A stretch of DNA of 64,000 bases from Massilia aurea (GTDB lineage: Bacteria > Pseudomonadota > Gammaproteobacteria > Burkholderiales > Burkholderiaceae_D): positions 682,001-746,000 of the forward strand of contig NZ_JACHBX010000001.1 of assembly GCF_014200505.1 (NCBI RefSeq). The letters are read 5' to 3'. This document shows positions 51,525 through 62,796 of the stretch, in pieces. Below the pieces are notes generated by a model, which was given only the letters and a program-made list of their open reading frames with translations, did no database searches and was not told the origin of the DNA. Numbering within the stretch: the first letter of the stretch is position 1; each line of letters starts with the position of its first letter. Both the position numbers and the translations under genes were made by a program.

Positions 51525-52413
51525 CCTGAACCCGCTGCAGACAGTGCGTGCGCCTGGCCGGCCCGAGCAAGGCGACGCCAGCGGGCGCGCCTTTTGCCAG
51601 CGCATCGTGCGCGTGGCCGTGCGCAGCCTGTATGCGGAACTGGTGCTGTATCCGAAGCCGGGCCTAGTCTCGAAGATCGACAACGGCAGCCATACCGACA
51701 TGACGGCGGCCACCTTCGTGCGCAGCCTGTTTGCGCTGCGGCGCTACTTTGCCGACATCACCCGCGCAGGCATGCTGGATGCGCCATTTCACGTTTTAAA
51801 GCAGCTGGGGATCGATGCTGAAGCTCGGATGCTGCGCGCCACCGGCGGCATCAACACGCACCGTGGCGCGATCTTTTGCCTGGGCATGCTGTGCGCGGCC
51901 ATCGGTCGCTGCCGGGCGCATGGTGACGCCTTGACCCCGGCGCGCATTGGCGAACTGCTGCGCGCATGCTGGGGCCAGGCGCTGGGCGCGCACAGCGTTG
52001 TCAACGGCGAGCCTGTTTCGCACGGCGCCCGCGCCGTGCTGCGCTACGCAGCCAGCGGTGCGCGCGAAGAAGGGGCGCTTGGTTTTCCGTCGGTGTTCGA
52101 CGTGGGTCTGCCGGCGCTGCACCGCGCATTGGCAGCAGGGCGCGGTATGCGCGAAGCCCGCATCGACGCACTGTTTGCGCTGATGGCGCATATCAGCGAT
52201 ACCAATGTCTACCACCGCGGCGGCGTCGAAGGCGCGTTGACCGTGCGGCGCCAGGCACGCGCCTTCATCGCGCGCGGTGGGACGGCGGCGCCCGACTGGG
52301 AAGCGCGCGCGCTGGCGAGCCACCGCAGCTTCGTCGCGGCGCGCCTGTCGCCGGGCGGCGCGGCCGATCTGTTGGGCGCCGTGTGCCTCGTGCACGCGGT
52401 GACGACGCGCTGA
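51517..52413 (+). CDS. mdcB: Triphosphoribosyl-dephospho-CoA synthase
   Basis: Makes 2'-(5''-triphosphoribosyl)-3'-dephospho-CoA from ATP and dephospho-CoA, the precursor for the MdcC prosthetic group; related to CitG. 298 residues: RSLYAELVLYPKPGLVSKIDNGSHTDMTAATFVRSLFALRRYF, GINTHRGAIFCLGMLCAAIG and HISDTNVYHRGGVEGALTVRRQARAFIARGG. It overlaps mdcG by 8 bases, and its stop shares one base with the mdcH start. Confidence 0.94.
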   Translation: MDDLNPLQTVRAPGRPEQGDASGRAFCQRIVRVAVRSLYAELVLYPKPGLVSKIDNGSHTDMTAATFVRSLFALRRYFADITRAGMLDAPFHVLKQLGIDAEARMLRATGGINTHRGAIFCLGMLCAAIGRCRAHGDALTPARIGELLRACWGQALGAHSVVNGEPVSHGARAVLRYAASGAREEGALGFPSVFDVGLPALHRALAAGRGMREARIDALFALMAHISDTNVYHRGGVEGALTVRRQARAFIARGGTAAPDWEARALASHRSFVAARLSPGGAADLLGAVCLVHAVTTR

Positions 52414-53339
52414 TGGCGGGGCGCCTGGCCATTCTGTGCCCGGGGCAGGGCGCGCAGCATCCGGCCATGTTCGACATGGCACGCGGCGATCCTGCGGCCA
52501 GCCGGCTGCTTGAGGAGTGGTGCGCTGATCCCGCACTGGGTGCGACGCTGCAAGCCGGCCTTGGCGAAGAGCGCTTCACGAACCGCATCGCGCAACCGGC
52601 CATCGTCGCTGCCACGCTGGCCATGTGGCGGGCGTTGCAGGACTCGATCGCAATGCCGGCGCTGGTGGCCGGCTACAGCATCGGTGAATTGTCGGCCTAT
52701 AGCGTGGCGGGGGCGCTGGCACCGGAGGACGTGATCAGGCTGGCCATCGAACGGGCACGGCTGATGGATGCTTGTGTTGTCGAGGGTGCGGCGCAGGGCA
52801 TGGTGGCGCTGTCTGGCATGCCGGCCGGGACGGTTGACGACTTGCTGGTGGGCGCCGGTTTTTATCCGGCCATCGTGACCGGCGACGATGCGCTGGTGGC
52901 CGGTGGTCCGGCCGCGCAGCGTGATGCATTGGCCAGCGCCGCGATCGCCGCCGGTGGCCACGCCACGGTGCTGCCGGTCGCGGTCGCATCGCATACGCCG
53001 CTGCTGGCGAGCGCGGTCGCACCGTTCGCTGCCTTGCTGACCGATGCGCAATGGCGCGCACCTGCATTCCCCGTGCTGTCCGGCATCACGGCCGAACCGG
53101 TGTTCGATACGGCCAAGGCACTGGCAGAACTGCCGCGCCAGATCGCCGAGCCGATCCGGTGGCGCGACTGTATGGATGCGTTGGGCGAAGCCGGCGTCAC
53201 GGTAGCGCTCGAACTGGGGCCCGGTGCGGCGCTGTCTCGTATGTTGCAGTCGCGCAACCCGAACATCGCTTGCCGCTCGGTCACGGAATTTCGCTCGCTT
53301 GACGGGATACGCGCCTGGCTAGACAGGCAGCTCGACTGA
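52413..53339 (+). CDS. mdcH: Malonyl-CoA:ACP transacylase MdcH
   Basis: FabD-like transferase that loads MdcC with a malonyl group, priming the cycle. 308 residues with PGQGAQ (10-15), the nucleophile elbow GYSIGE (Ser89) and VASHTPLL with the His of the dyad (about residue 194). The nucleophile loop has Tyr rather than the His of FabD, as I recall for MdcH. It is the last mdc gene; a short gap leads to a small gene with its own promoter and terminator. Confidence 0.93.
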   Translation: MAGRLAILCPGQGAQHPAMFDMARGDPAASRLLEEWCADPALGATLQAGLGEERFTNRIAQPAIVAATLAMWRALQDSIAMPALVAGYSIGELSAYSVAGALAPEDVIRLAIERARLMDACVVEGAAQGMVALSGMPAGTVDDLLVGAGFYPAIVTGDDALVAGGPAAQRDALASAAIAAGGHATVLPVAVASHTPLLASAVAPFAALLTDAQWRAPAFPVLSGITAEPVFDTAKALAELPRQIAEPIRWRDCMDALGEAGVTVALELGPGAALSRMLQSRNPNIACRSVTEFRSLDGIRAWLDRQLD

Positions 53340-53376
53340 CATTCACAAAGCTGATGTCTGATATTGCAACTCAGAA

Positions 53377-53404
53377 TTGGAAAACACGCTGAGTCGCCTA
53401 TATA
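53377..53404 (+). promoter_or_regulatory. Candidate promoter of the 42-residue protein gene
   Basis: TTGGAA (53377-53382), a 16-base spacer and TATATA (53399-53404), 66 bases before the GTG. TATAAC two bases later is an alternative with spacer 18. The leader of about 60 bases has no other feature I can name. Confidence 0.55.
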
Positions 53405-53470
53405 ACAGTGGTACACCAACTGAAACCATAGGCGTTGTCCATCTGGGCAATGCAATCGAAGGAGCTCTAC

Positions 53471-53599
53471 GTGAAAAAGATTGTCCACGCACTGGTCGCC
53501 GCTGCCGGCAGCCGCGCCAAATATGCCCTGCGCAAGCGCGCTGAAGCCATCAAGCCATCGAAGGTCGATTATCGCCTGAACGCCGGCGGCTGGAACTAA
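53471..53599 (+). CDS. Small basic protein of 42 residues, unknown
   Basis: A short gene with every sign of expression: AAGGAG (53459-53464) lies 6 bases before a GTG at 53471, and the ORF ends TAA at 53597-53599. The protein starts MKKIVHALVAAAG, a mildly hydrophobic stretch, then SRAKYALRKRAEAIKPSKVDY, very rich in Arg/Lys/Ala, and ends RLNAGGWN. Helix is likely, perhaps amphipathic or nucleic-acid/membrane-binding. A promoter candidate is upstream and a hairpin plus a strong terminator are downstream, so it is its own unit and not just the mdc tail. I do not recognise it. Confidence 0.65.
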   Translation: MKKIVHALVAAAGSRAKYALRKRAEAIKPSKVDYRLNAGGWN

Positions 53600-53609
53600 G
53601 CAGTACTTA

Positions 53610-53671
53610 CCGCCACCCCCTGGCGGACTGATGAAAAGGCTGGGCCCGTACTGCGGGCCGGCCTTTTTTTT
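53610..53671 (+). terminator. Hairpin plus rho-independent terminator after the small gene
   Basis: First a CCGCCA-ccccc-TGGCGG hairpin (53610-53626), then a GC-rich stem (53637-53664, with a small internal loop) followed by TTTTTTTT to 53671. It stops the small unit and lies just before the convergent GNAT-like gene stop. Confidence 0.85.
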
Positions 53672-53688
53672 CGCCTGCCCGCGTCTTC

Positions 53689-54834
53689 TTATGGCTGACT
53701 ACGGAACGGACTACGCTCGTTCAACTCGTCGAGATAGTCGTCAATCCCGCCGGCCTCGCGCTGCAGGAAATTTTCCACCGCATTGGCAAACGACGGATGC
53801 GCCAGCCAGTGCGCCGACCAGGTCTTGGTCGGCAGGAAGCCACGCGCCATCTTGTGCTCGCCTTGCGCGCCGCCTTCGAACGTGGCGATGCCCTGTTCGA
53901 TGCAGAACTCCAGTGGCTGGTAATACGCGGCCTCGAAGTGCAGGCACGGCACGTGTTCCAGTGCGCCCCAATAGCGGCCGTACAGCGTGTCGGCATCATG
54001 GATGACGAGTGACGCGGCAATCGCGCGGCCTTCCAGTTCGGCGATCACCAGCAGGATATTGTCCGGCATCGTCGCACCGATGCGCAGGAAAAAGTCCAGG
54101 TTCAGGTACGGCGTCGAGTGGTGGTCTTTGTACGTGTTGCGGTAGCAGCGGTTGAACAGCACCCAGTCCTCGCGCGTGGCGTCCGCCCCGCGCACGCGCC
54201 GCATCGTCACCCCAGCCTCGACCACCTTGCGCCGCTCGGCCCGGATGTTCTTGCGCTTCTTTGGCTCGAGCGTGGCCAGAAAGTCATCGAAACTTGCATA
54301 ACCCCGGTTCAGCCAGTGAAACTGCACGCCGCTGCGCAGCAGGAAGCCGGCATCCTTGAGCGCCTGTGCTTCGTCTTCGGGCGGGAACAGGATGTGGGTC
54401 GACGAGACTTCGGTGGCCGACTGCGTGGCCGTCAGCACGTCGATCAGCGCGGCGCGCGCAGCTGCATCGACCGCCAGCAGGCGCGAGCCGGCCACCGGCG
54501 TGAACGGAATCGCCGACAGCAGCTTCGGGTAGTAGTCGAGGCCATTGCGCGCGTAGGCATCGGCCCAGGCCCAGTCGAACACGTACTCGCCGTACGAGTG
54601 GCCCTTGACGTACAGGGGCAGGGCGGCCGCCAGCACATCGGCCGCGTCGTACAGCAGCAAAAATTGCGGCTGCCAGCCGCTCTCGGGCGCCGCGCTGCCT
54701 GACGCGTGCAGCGCGTGCAGGAAGGCGTACGAGAGAAACGGCGTCGGCGCTGCCTGGGCCTGGACCAGCGCATCCCATGGCGCTTGCCCGACTTCGGACA
54801 GGCTCGAGACGATATGCGTGCGATAATCTGTCAT
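53689..54834 (-). CDS. GNAT-fold protein of the DUF482/COG3146 family
   Basis: A 381-residue cytoplasmic protein of a family annotated as peptidogalycan biosynthesis or GNAT N-acyltransferase. Features: [101 protein letters not shown] and [49 protein letters not shown] C-end, matching the family. There are two candidate starts, ATG 54846 and ATG 54834; I use the latter (MTDYRTHIV). Substrate unknown. It is divergent from nadE across 80 bases. Confidence 0.87.
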   Translation of the reverse strand: MTDYRTHIVSSLSEVGQAPWDALVQAQAAPTPFLSYAFLHALHASGSAAPESGWQPQFLLLYDAADVLAAALPLYVKGHSYGEYVFDWAWADAYARNGLDYYPKLLSAIPFTPVAGSRLLAVDAAARAALIDVLTATQSATEVSSTHILFPPEDEAQALKDAGFLLRSGVQFHWLNRGYASFDDFLATLEPKKRKNIRAERRKVVEAGVTMRRVRGADATREDWVLFNRCYRNTYKDHHSTPYLNLDFFLRIGATMPDNILLVIAELEGRAIAASLVIHDADTLYGRYWGALEHVPCLHFEAAYYQPLEFCIEQGIATFEGGAQGEHKMARGFLPTKTWSAHWLAHPSFANAVENFLQREAGGIDDYLDELNERSPFRSQP

Positions 54835-54914
54835 TGCTTTCAACATTGCTTCCAATTCCAAGAAGTGAGTGCCACGGGCAGCGATTCGCCGCGTCGGCAC
54901 TGCGAGAGACCCTT

Positions 54915-57334
<2,420 letters not shown>

Positions 57335-57369
57335 GCAAGCATATCTGACCCCACCGGGGCGGTGCGTCG

Positions 57370-57975
57370 TTACCGCCCCATCCGCATGTCGAACTTCCAC
57401 GTCAGCAGCCGCAGGCCGCTGATGAACAGGCAGCTCGACCAGAGCGCAAAATCGTCCGGCACGCCGTACTTGCCCATGAGCAGGAACAGCCAGTTGCCGA
57501 TGAAGGCGCAGATCGCATACGGTTTGCCATCCCGAAACACCATCGGCACCTCGTTGCAGACGATATCGCGCAGTACGCCCCCGAAAATCCCGGTAATGAC
57601 GCCCATCATCGAAGCGATGAAGATCGGCATGTCCGCCGCCAGCGCGGCTGACACGCCCGCGATCGAGAACAGGCCCAGGCCCACCGCATCGGCGATCACG
57701 ATCAGGCGTTCTGAGACGATCTGGCGCAGCGTGCGGATGAGGGGAGAGGCAACCAGTGCCAGCACGAAGATCGCGATGGCGTATTCCTGGTGCGTCACCC
57801 AGAACAGCGGACGCTTGTCGAGCAGGATGTCGCGCAGCGTACCGCCGCCGAATGCCGTGATGAACGCAACGGTGAAGACGCCCACCAGGTCCATGCGCTT
57901 GCGCCGCGCTTCGATGAAGCCGGAAAACGCACCGACCAGGATCGCCATGATTTCGATGAACTTGATAAGCGTCAT
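57370..57975 (-). CDS. TRIC-like/UPF0126 membrane protein
   Basis: A 201-residue inner-membrane protein with about six helices, built as two repeats: AFITAFGGGTLRDILLDK (about 37-54) and MGVITGIFGGVLRDIVCNE (about 118-136). This is the UPF0126 family, related to trimeric intracellular cation (TRIC) channels, so a role in K+ or other cation balance is possible. The start MTLIKFIEIM at 57975 is supported because the frame upstream has non-coding composition. It converges with the PII gene across 35 bases. Confidence 0.88.
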   Translation of the reverse strand: MTLIKFIEIMAILVGAFSGFIEARRKRMDLVGVFTVAFITAFGGGTLRDILLDKRPLFWVTHQEYAIAIFVLALVASPLIRTLRQIVSERLIVIADAVGLGLFSIAGVSAALAADMPIFIASMMGVITGIFGGVLRDIVCNEVPMVFRDGKPYAICAFIGNWLFLLMGKYGVPDDFALWSSCLFISGLRLLTWKFDMRMGR

Positions 57976-58190
57976 GCAGCAGAGGTCAGGGAATGTTGTT
58001 GTGAGATTACCACGGGCACGACGCTTGCATAAGAGAATTATGCGCACCCTGCGCCATGGGCGACCGTCCATCTGACAGGCCGGAAGGCAACCGGAAGGTT
58101 GCTGCAGCCGGGTTTGCCTAGAGTAGCCATGACCCGGGCAGCGCGAGCGCCGGGGCATCCTGCAAGCCAACCCAGATGAAGGAGTACATG

Positions 58191-58613
58191 ATGGCCAATA
58201 CATTCGATTCTGTCAGAGTGATCACGCTGACCGCCGGCAACCAGGGTATGCCCGGCGCCCCGATCCTGACGATGGCGCTGTTGATCGACGGGGCCGATGG
58301 CACCGTGCAGGGCAAGGGCGAGATTTCCCAGGCCGTGGCGCCACCGTATGGCGAACTGCGCGTGTCCAACATCACCGGCCAGGTGCGCTCGATGGGGTTT
58401 GGCCCGGCAACGCAGGCGCTGGCACTGAAAGGGACGATCTTCACGACGCTCAAACCGCCGGCGATCGGCACCATGGAGATACCATTCAGCGCGTTCTTTG
58501 TGACCGACAACGACTGGGTGGGCAACGGCTACTTCAACTACCCACCCAACGACGTGACCGATGTGCCGATCGCTCCGGGGGTTACTTTGTCAGCAGTGGC
58601 AGCCGCAGCGTAA
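58191..58613 (+). CDS. Small protein of unknown function (possibly DUF1842)
   Basis: A 140-residue protein without a signal peptide: MANTFDSVRVITLTAGNQGMPGAPILTMALLIDG, then a beta-rich region (GTVQGKGEISQAVAPPYGELRVSNITGQVRSMG) and FVTDNDWVGNGYFNYPPNDV. The layout resembles the DUF1842 family, but I am not certain. The ATG at 58191 has AAGGAG 6 bases upstream; upstream ATGs at 58176 and 58188 are worse. The last 32 bases overlap the end of the bacteriophytochrome gene on the other strand. Confidence 0.7.
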   Translation: MANTFDSVRVITLTAGNQGMPGAPILTMALLIDGADGTVQGKGEISQAVAPPYGELRVSNITGQVRSMGFGPATQALALKGTIFTTLKPPAIGTMEIPFSAFFVTDNDWVGNGYFNYPPNDVTDVPIAPGVTLSAVAAAA

Positions 58614-60777
58614 AGATGACCCGCCCGTCCGCATACCGGTAGGCCAGTTCGCCCTGGTGCTCGCGCACGATCTGTTGCGCGATGTACAGGCCCAGGCCCA
58701 TGCCGGTGCGGTTGCGCGGATTGTTCATCGATGCGCGCTTGAACGGGTTGAACAGCGTGGCCACCGTCTCGGGTGGGATCGCCTGACCGGCGTTGGCGAC
58801 TTCGACCGATGCGTCGCGCTCATTGGCGCGCAGGCATACCGTTACCGGCGTGCCCGGCTCGCCGTGGTGGCGTGCATTGCTCATCAGGTTGGATAACACC
58901 TGGCCGAGCCGGCCGCTGTCGGCCTTGACGGTGGCCTCGTCGTCGCAGATGAGGTCGAGCGGGATCGACGGGTACGCCATGCGCGCTTCGTCCATCAGGT
59001 CGATCAGCAATTCCTTCAGGTCGACCGGTATCAGCGAGACGCCCAGCCCCATGCCACTGTCGATACGGCTCATGTCCAGCACCTGGCTGATCATGCGCTG
59101 CATGCGGTTGGTCGACGACTGGATGCGCTTGCCCAGCGTCGGCTGGCCGTTGCCGCCGCCGTTGCCGGTGCGTTCCAGCACCATGCCGGCCATATTGATC
59201 GAGTGCAGCGGATCGCGCAGGTCGTGCCCGAGCATCGCCAGCAGCTGCGCGCGGGTTGCTTCGGTTTGCGAGCGGTGCGAGTTCATCGCGCGCACCAGCT
59301 CGGCCAGCGTCAGGCGGGCGTTGCCCAGCACCGTCGGTTCCCACGGGTGCGCGCAGCCGCGCACTGTTTCATGCCAGGCGTCGAACGAGCCGCGTGGCGT
59401 CAGGCGTTCGCCCAGTGGACCGAAGATGGCAATTTTTTCGGGACGGCCGCCCCAGGCCACGGTTTCGATCTGTTCGACGCGCAGCAGCACGCACCAGCCC
59501 TGGCCCATCGGATCGAAGGGCAGGGCCAGCATGCCGACCCACTTCCCCAATTGTTCCTGAAGCGCCTCCGGCCATTCGTGCTTGCCTTCGCGCACCAGCA
59601 AGTCATGCTGGTTGTCCGGCAGCGACGCAATGACGGCCTTGGCCAGTTCCGGCGCCAGTTCACCATGCACGACCACCTTGCCATGCTGGGCAACGATCAT
59701 CGCCTGGGCGCCGGCAGCCGCCATCAGTGATTTGCTGTGCTCGCCCAACGCGTCGATCGGGTCGTCGTCGAGCAGCAGCGATTCGACGATGCTCGTGCGC
59801 ACGCGGGCCGACTGCTCGGCCAGCGTGGCGTCGGCGCGCGCTTCGATGCTGAGGATGGTCGAGGCCATCACCTGTGCCAGCACGTCGGCCGCCAGGCGCA
59901 CCGCGTACGGCACCAGCTTCTTCGACATGTGATGGCAGGCAATCAGGCCCCACAGGCGGCCGTTGATGACGATGGACACGCTCATCGACGCCATCACGTG
60001 CATGTTCTTCAGGTATTCGATGTGGACCGGCGAGACGCTGCGCAGCACCGCAAAACTCATGTCCAGCGGCAGGGCGCCCGGTGCGCCGCACAGCGGCACG
60101 GCGGTGTAGTCCATGTCGCCGATCATGCGCAGCGTATTGAGCGTATACAGCCTGCGCGCCTGGGCCGGGATGTCGCCGGCCGGATAGCGCTGGCCGATGT
60201 ACGGCACCAGGTCGTCGCGGCGGCTTTCGGCCACCACGTCGCCGCTGTCATCGGCGCGGAAGCGGTAGGCCATCACGCGGTCGAACCCGGTGAAATCGCG
60301 CACCTGTGCCACGGCGACGCTGAGCAGCCCTTCGATGGTTTTCTGGCGGCGCAGGCGGTCGATCGAGCTGTGCGCCTTGACGGCGAACTGCGACACTTCT
60401 TCGGTCGAGGCTTCGCGCAGTTCGAATTCGGCAGTGACGCGTCCATGGGCGGCGTGCACGACGCAATCGTATTCCGCCGCGCCGATGGACAGGCCGGCCA
60501 CGATCGGGCCGGCATCGTCGTCGTGCAGGGCGTCGATGCAGTCGGTAATGGCGTCGAAGGCAGCCACCGGCAGGGCCAGCGCATCCAGCGACAGGCCCAG
60601 TTGCGGGGTGACACCCAGCATGGCAGGGGCGTTTTCGCTCCAGCCGGCCAGACGTGCATCTTCGGAAAAGAACAGGATTGCGCCATGGGGCTGAATCGAG
60701 CCTGGGATATGAATCGGCTCGTCGGCGCAGGACGACAAATCGACCCGCTGCCCATGCTCCATGATGACCGCTTGCAT
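58582..60777 (-). CDS. Bacteriophytochrome histidine kinase (PAS-GAF-PHY-HisKA)
   Basis: Red/far-red light sensor that uses biliverdin. PAS-like N-terminus with the biliverdin attachment Cys17 in SSCADEPIHIPGSIQPHG; GAF with YPAGDIPAQARRLY (the DIP motif) and PLDMSFAVLRSVSPVHIEYLKNMHV; PHY with the tongue PRGSFDAWHETVRG; and a HisKA/ATPase module with the H-box LLAMLGHDLRDPLHSI, N-box LMSNARHHGEP and GMGLGLYIAQQI. 731 residues, starting at ATG 60777 with GAAGG upstream. No heme oxygenase or response regulator gene is next to it. The lone double-receiver protein near 1.8 kb could be a partner but this is speculative. Confidence 0.93.
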   Translation of the reverse strand: MQAVIMEHGQRVDLSSCADEPIHIPGSIQPHGAILFFSEDARLAGWSENAPAMLGVTPQLGLSLDALALPVAAFDAITDCIDALHDDDAGPIVAGLSIGAAEYDCVVHAAHGRVTAEFELREASTEEVSQFAVKAHSSIDRLRRQKTIEGLLSVAVAQVRDFTGFDRVMAYRFRADDSGDVVAESRRDDLVPYIGQRYPAGDIPAQARRLYTLNTLRMIGDMDYTAVPLCGAPGALPLDMSFAVLRSVSPVHIEYLKNMHVMASMSVSIVINGRLWGLIACHHMSKKLVPYAVRLAADVLAQVMASTILSIEARADATLAEQSARVRTSIVESLLLDDDPIDALGEHSKSLMAAAGAQAMIVAQHGKVVVHGELAPELAKAVIASLPDNQHDLLVREGKHEWPEALQEQLGKWVGMLALPFDPMGQGWCVLLRVEQIETVAWGGRPEKIAIFGPLGERLTPRGSFDAWHETVRGCAHPWEPTVLGNARLTLAELVRAMNSHRSQTEATRAQLLAMLGHDLRDPLHSINMAGMVLERTGNGGGNGQPTLGKRIQSSTNRMQRMISQVLDMSRIDSGMGLGVSLIPVDLKELLIDLMDEARMAYPSIPLDLICDDEATVKADSGRLGQVLSNLMSNARHHGEPGTPVTVCLRANERDASVEVANAGQAIPPETVATLFNPFKRASMNNPRNRTGMGLGLYIAQQIVREHQGELAYRYADGRVIFTLRLPLLTK

Positions 60778-60927
60778 TGCCTTCAAATCACACCACCCCT
60801 AGTCGAATGACCGGCAAAAGACCGGCCGAGAAGAATTCTACAATCAACCGGCAAAAGGCGTGGAAACTGCAAACACGAACATTGCAATTGTTACACAACC
60901 ATGTTGCATTACCCATACAGACGCGTG

Positions 60928-61596
60928 TTATTCCAGTAGTGCAGCGCGCAGCAGGGCGATCAGCGCGCCATGGCCGCCGTCGGACCGGCCGGCCGCGCAA
61001 AAGGCAATCACCTCGTTTTTTTGCACGAGCCAGCTGTGCACGATCCCGCGCAGCACTGGTGCTCCACCCGGTGAGCCGTAACCGATGCCGTGGATGATGC
61101 GCACGCAACGAACGCCGCGCCGGTTGGCGCGGTGCAAAAAGTCGGTGAGGGCGTCGCGCGCGGCGTCGCGGTTCAGGCCGTGCAGGTCAAGTTCATCTTG
61201 AATCGGCCAGTGGCGTTTGCGCAATTTGCGCACGACATCCGGGCCGACACCATCGCGTGAGTAACTGAGGGCCGGATCTTCGTCGAGCATGCCTTCGACG
61301 TCGAACTGGTCCGACAGCGATTCGCGCAGGACGGCTTCGGTTTCCTCTTCAGCCGAGAGCACCGGGCCGCGCTGGATGGGGCGGTTCGGCGCCACATACA
61401 CGGGGCGGTGCACGTAGCGGTCGGACTCGGGCAGCTTGCGCACGCCCTGCATCGAGCTGCGAAATTCCACGGCCCGTTCGCGCGCCAGGCGTTCGCGTTG
61501 TTCACGCTCTGCCTGTTCGATGGCGCGCACGCGCTCGTTTTCCTTGAGCTGGTCGCGCAAGCCCTTGAGCTCAGCGAAGTCTTTCATGCGTGCCAT
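60928..61596 (-). CDS. Smr-domain protein
   Basis: A 222-residue protein with a long charged helical N-terminal part (about 1-130; FAELKGLRDQLKENERVRAIEQAEREQRERLARE) and a C-terminal Smr domain (about 140-220) with ELDLHGLNRDAARDALTDFLHRANRRGVRCVRIIHGIGYGSPGGAPVLRGIV, containing the DLHG and HGIG motifs. Smr domains are nucleases of MutS2 and SmrB; SmrB cleaves mRNA at collided ribosomes. It starts 23 bases after the trxB stop, in the same direction, so the pair may be co-transcribed. Confidence 0.9.
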   Translation of the reverse strand: MARMKDFAELKGLRDQLKENERVRAIEQAEREQRERLARERAVEFRSSMQGVRKLPESDRYVHRPVYVAPNRPIQRGPVLSAEEETEAVLRESLSDQFDVEGMLDEDPALSYSRDGVGPDVVRKLRKRHWPIQDELDLHGLNRDAARDALTDFLHRANRRGVRCVRIIHGIGYGSPGGAPVLRGIVHSWLVQKNEVIAFCAAGRSDGGHGALIALLRAALLE

Positions 61597-61619
61597 CGAA
61601 TGCAGTTCCTGGTAAGGAT

Positions 61620-62597
<978 letters not shown>

Positions 62598-62691
62598 TCA
62601 ATGATTGTTAATAGACACACGGCAATTGGGGGCACCTTGAGAAGAATCAAGGCCCACGCGGGCGCCGGTCGGGGTGTGCGAAAGAGGGCAG

Positions 62692-62697
62692 ATTATA
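62692..62697 (-). promoter_or_regulatory. Candidate -10 box for trxB
   Basis: Consensus TATAAT on the minus strand, 104 bases before the trxB start. I cannot find a good -35, so the assignment is tentative. The other strand of this gap must hold the ftsK promoter; TAGAAT at 62751-62756 is a candidate. Confidence 0.35.
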
Positions 62698-62796
62698 GAC
62701 GATGCGGCGCGCGGGCATGAATCGTGGGGCCAGCGCGACCATATATCGCTTAGAATGACCGGATCGTCGATTCGTAGTTACCACGCAGTGCCTGCA

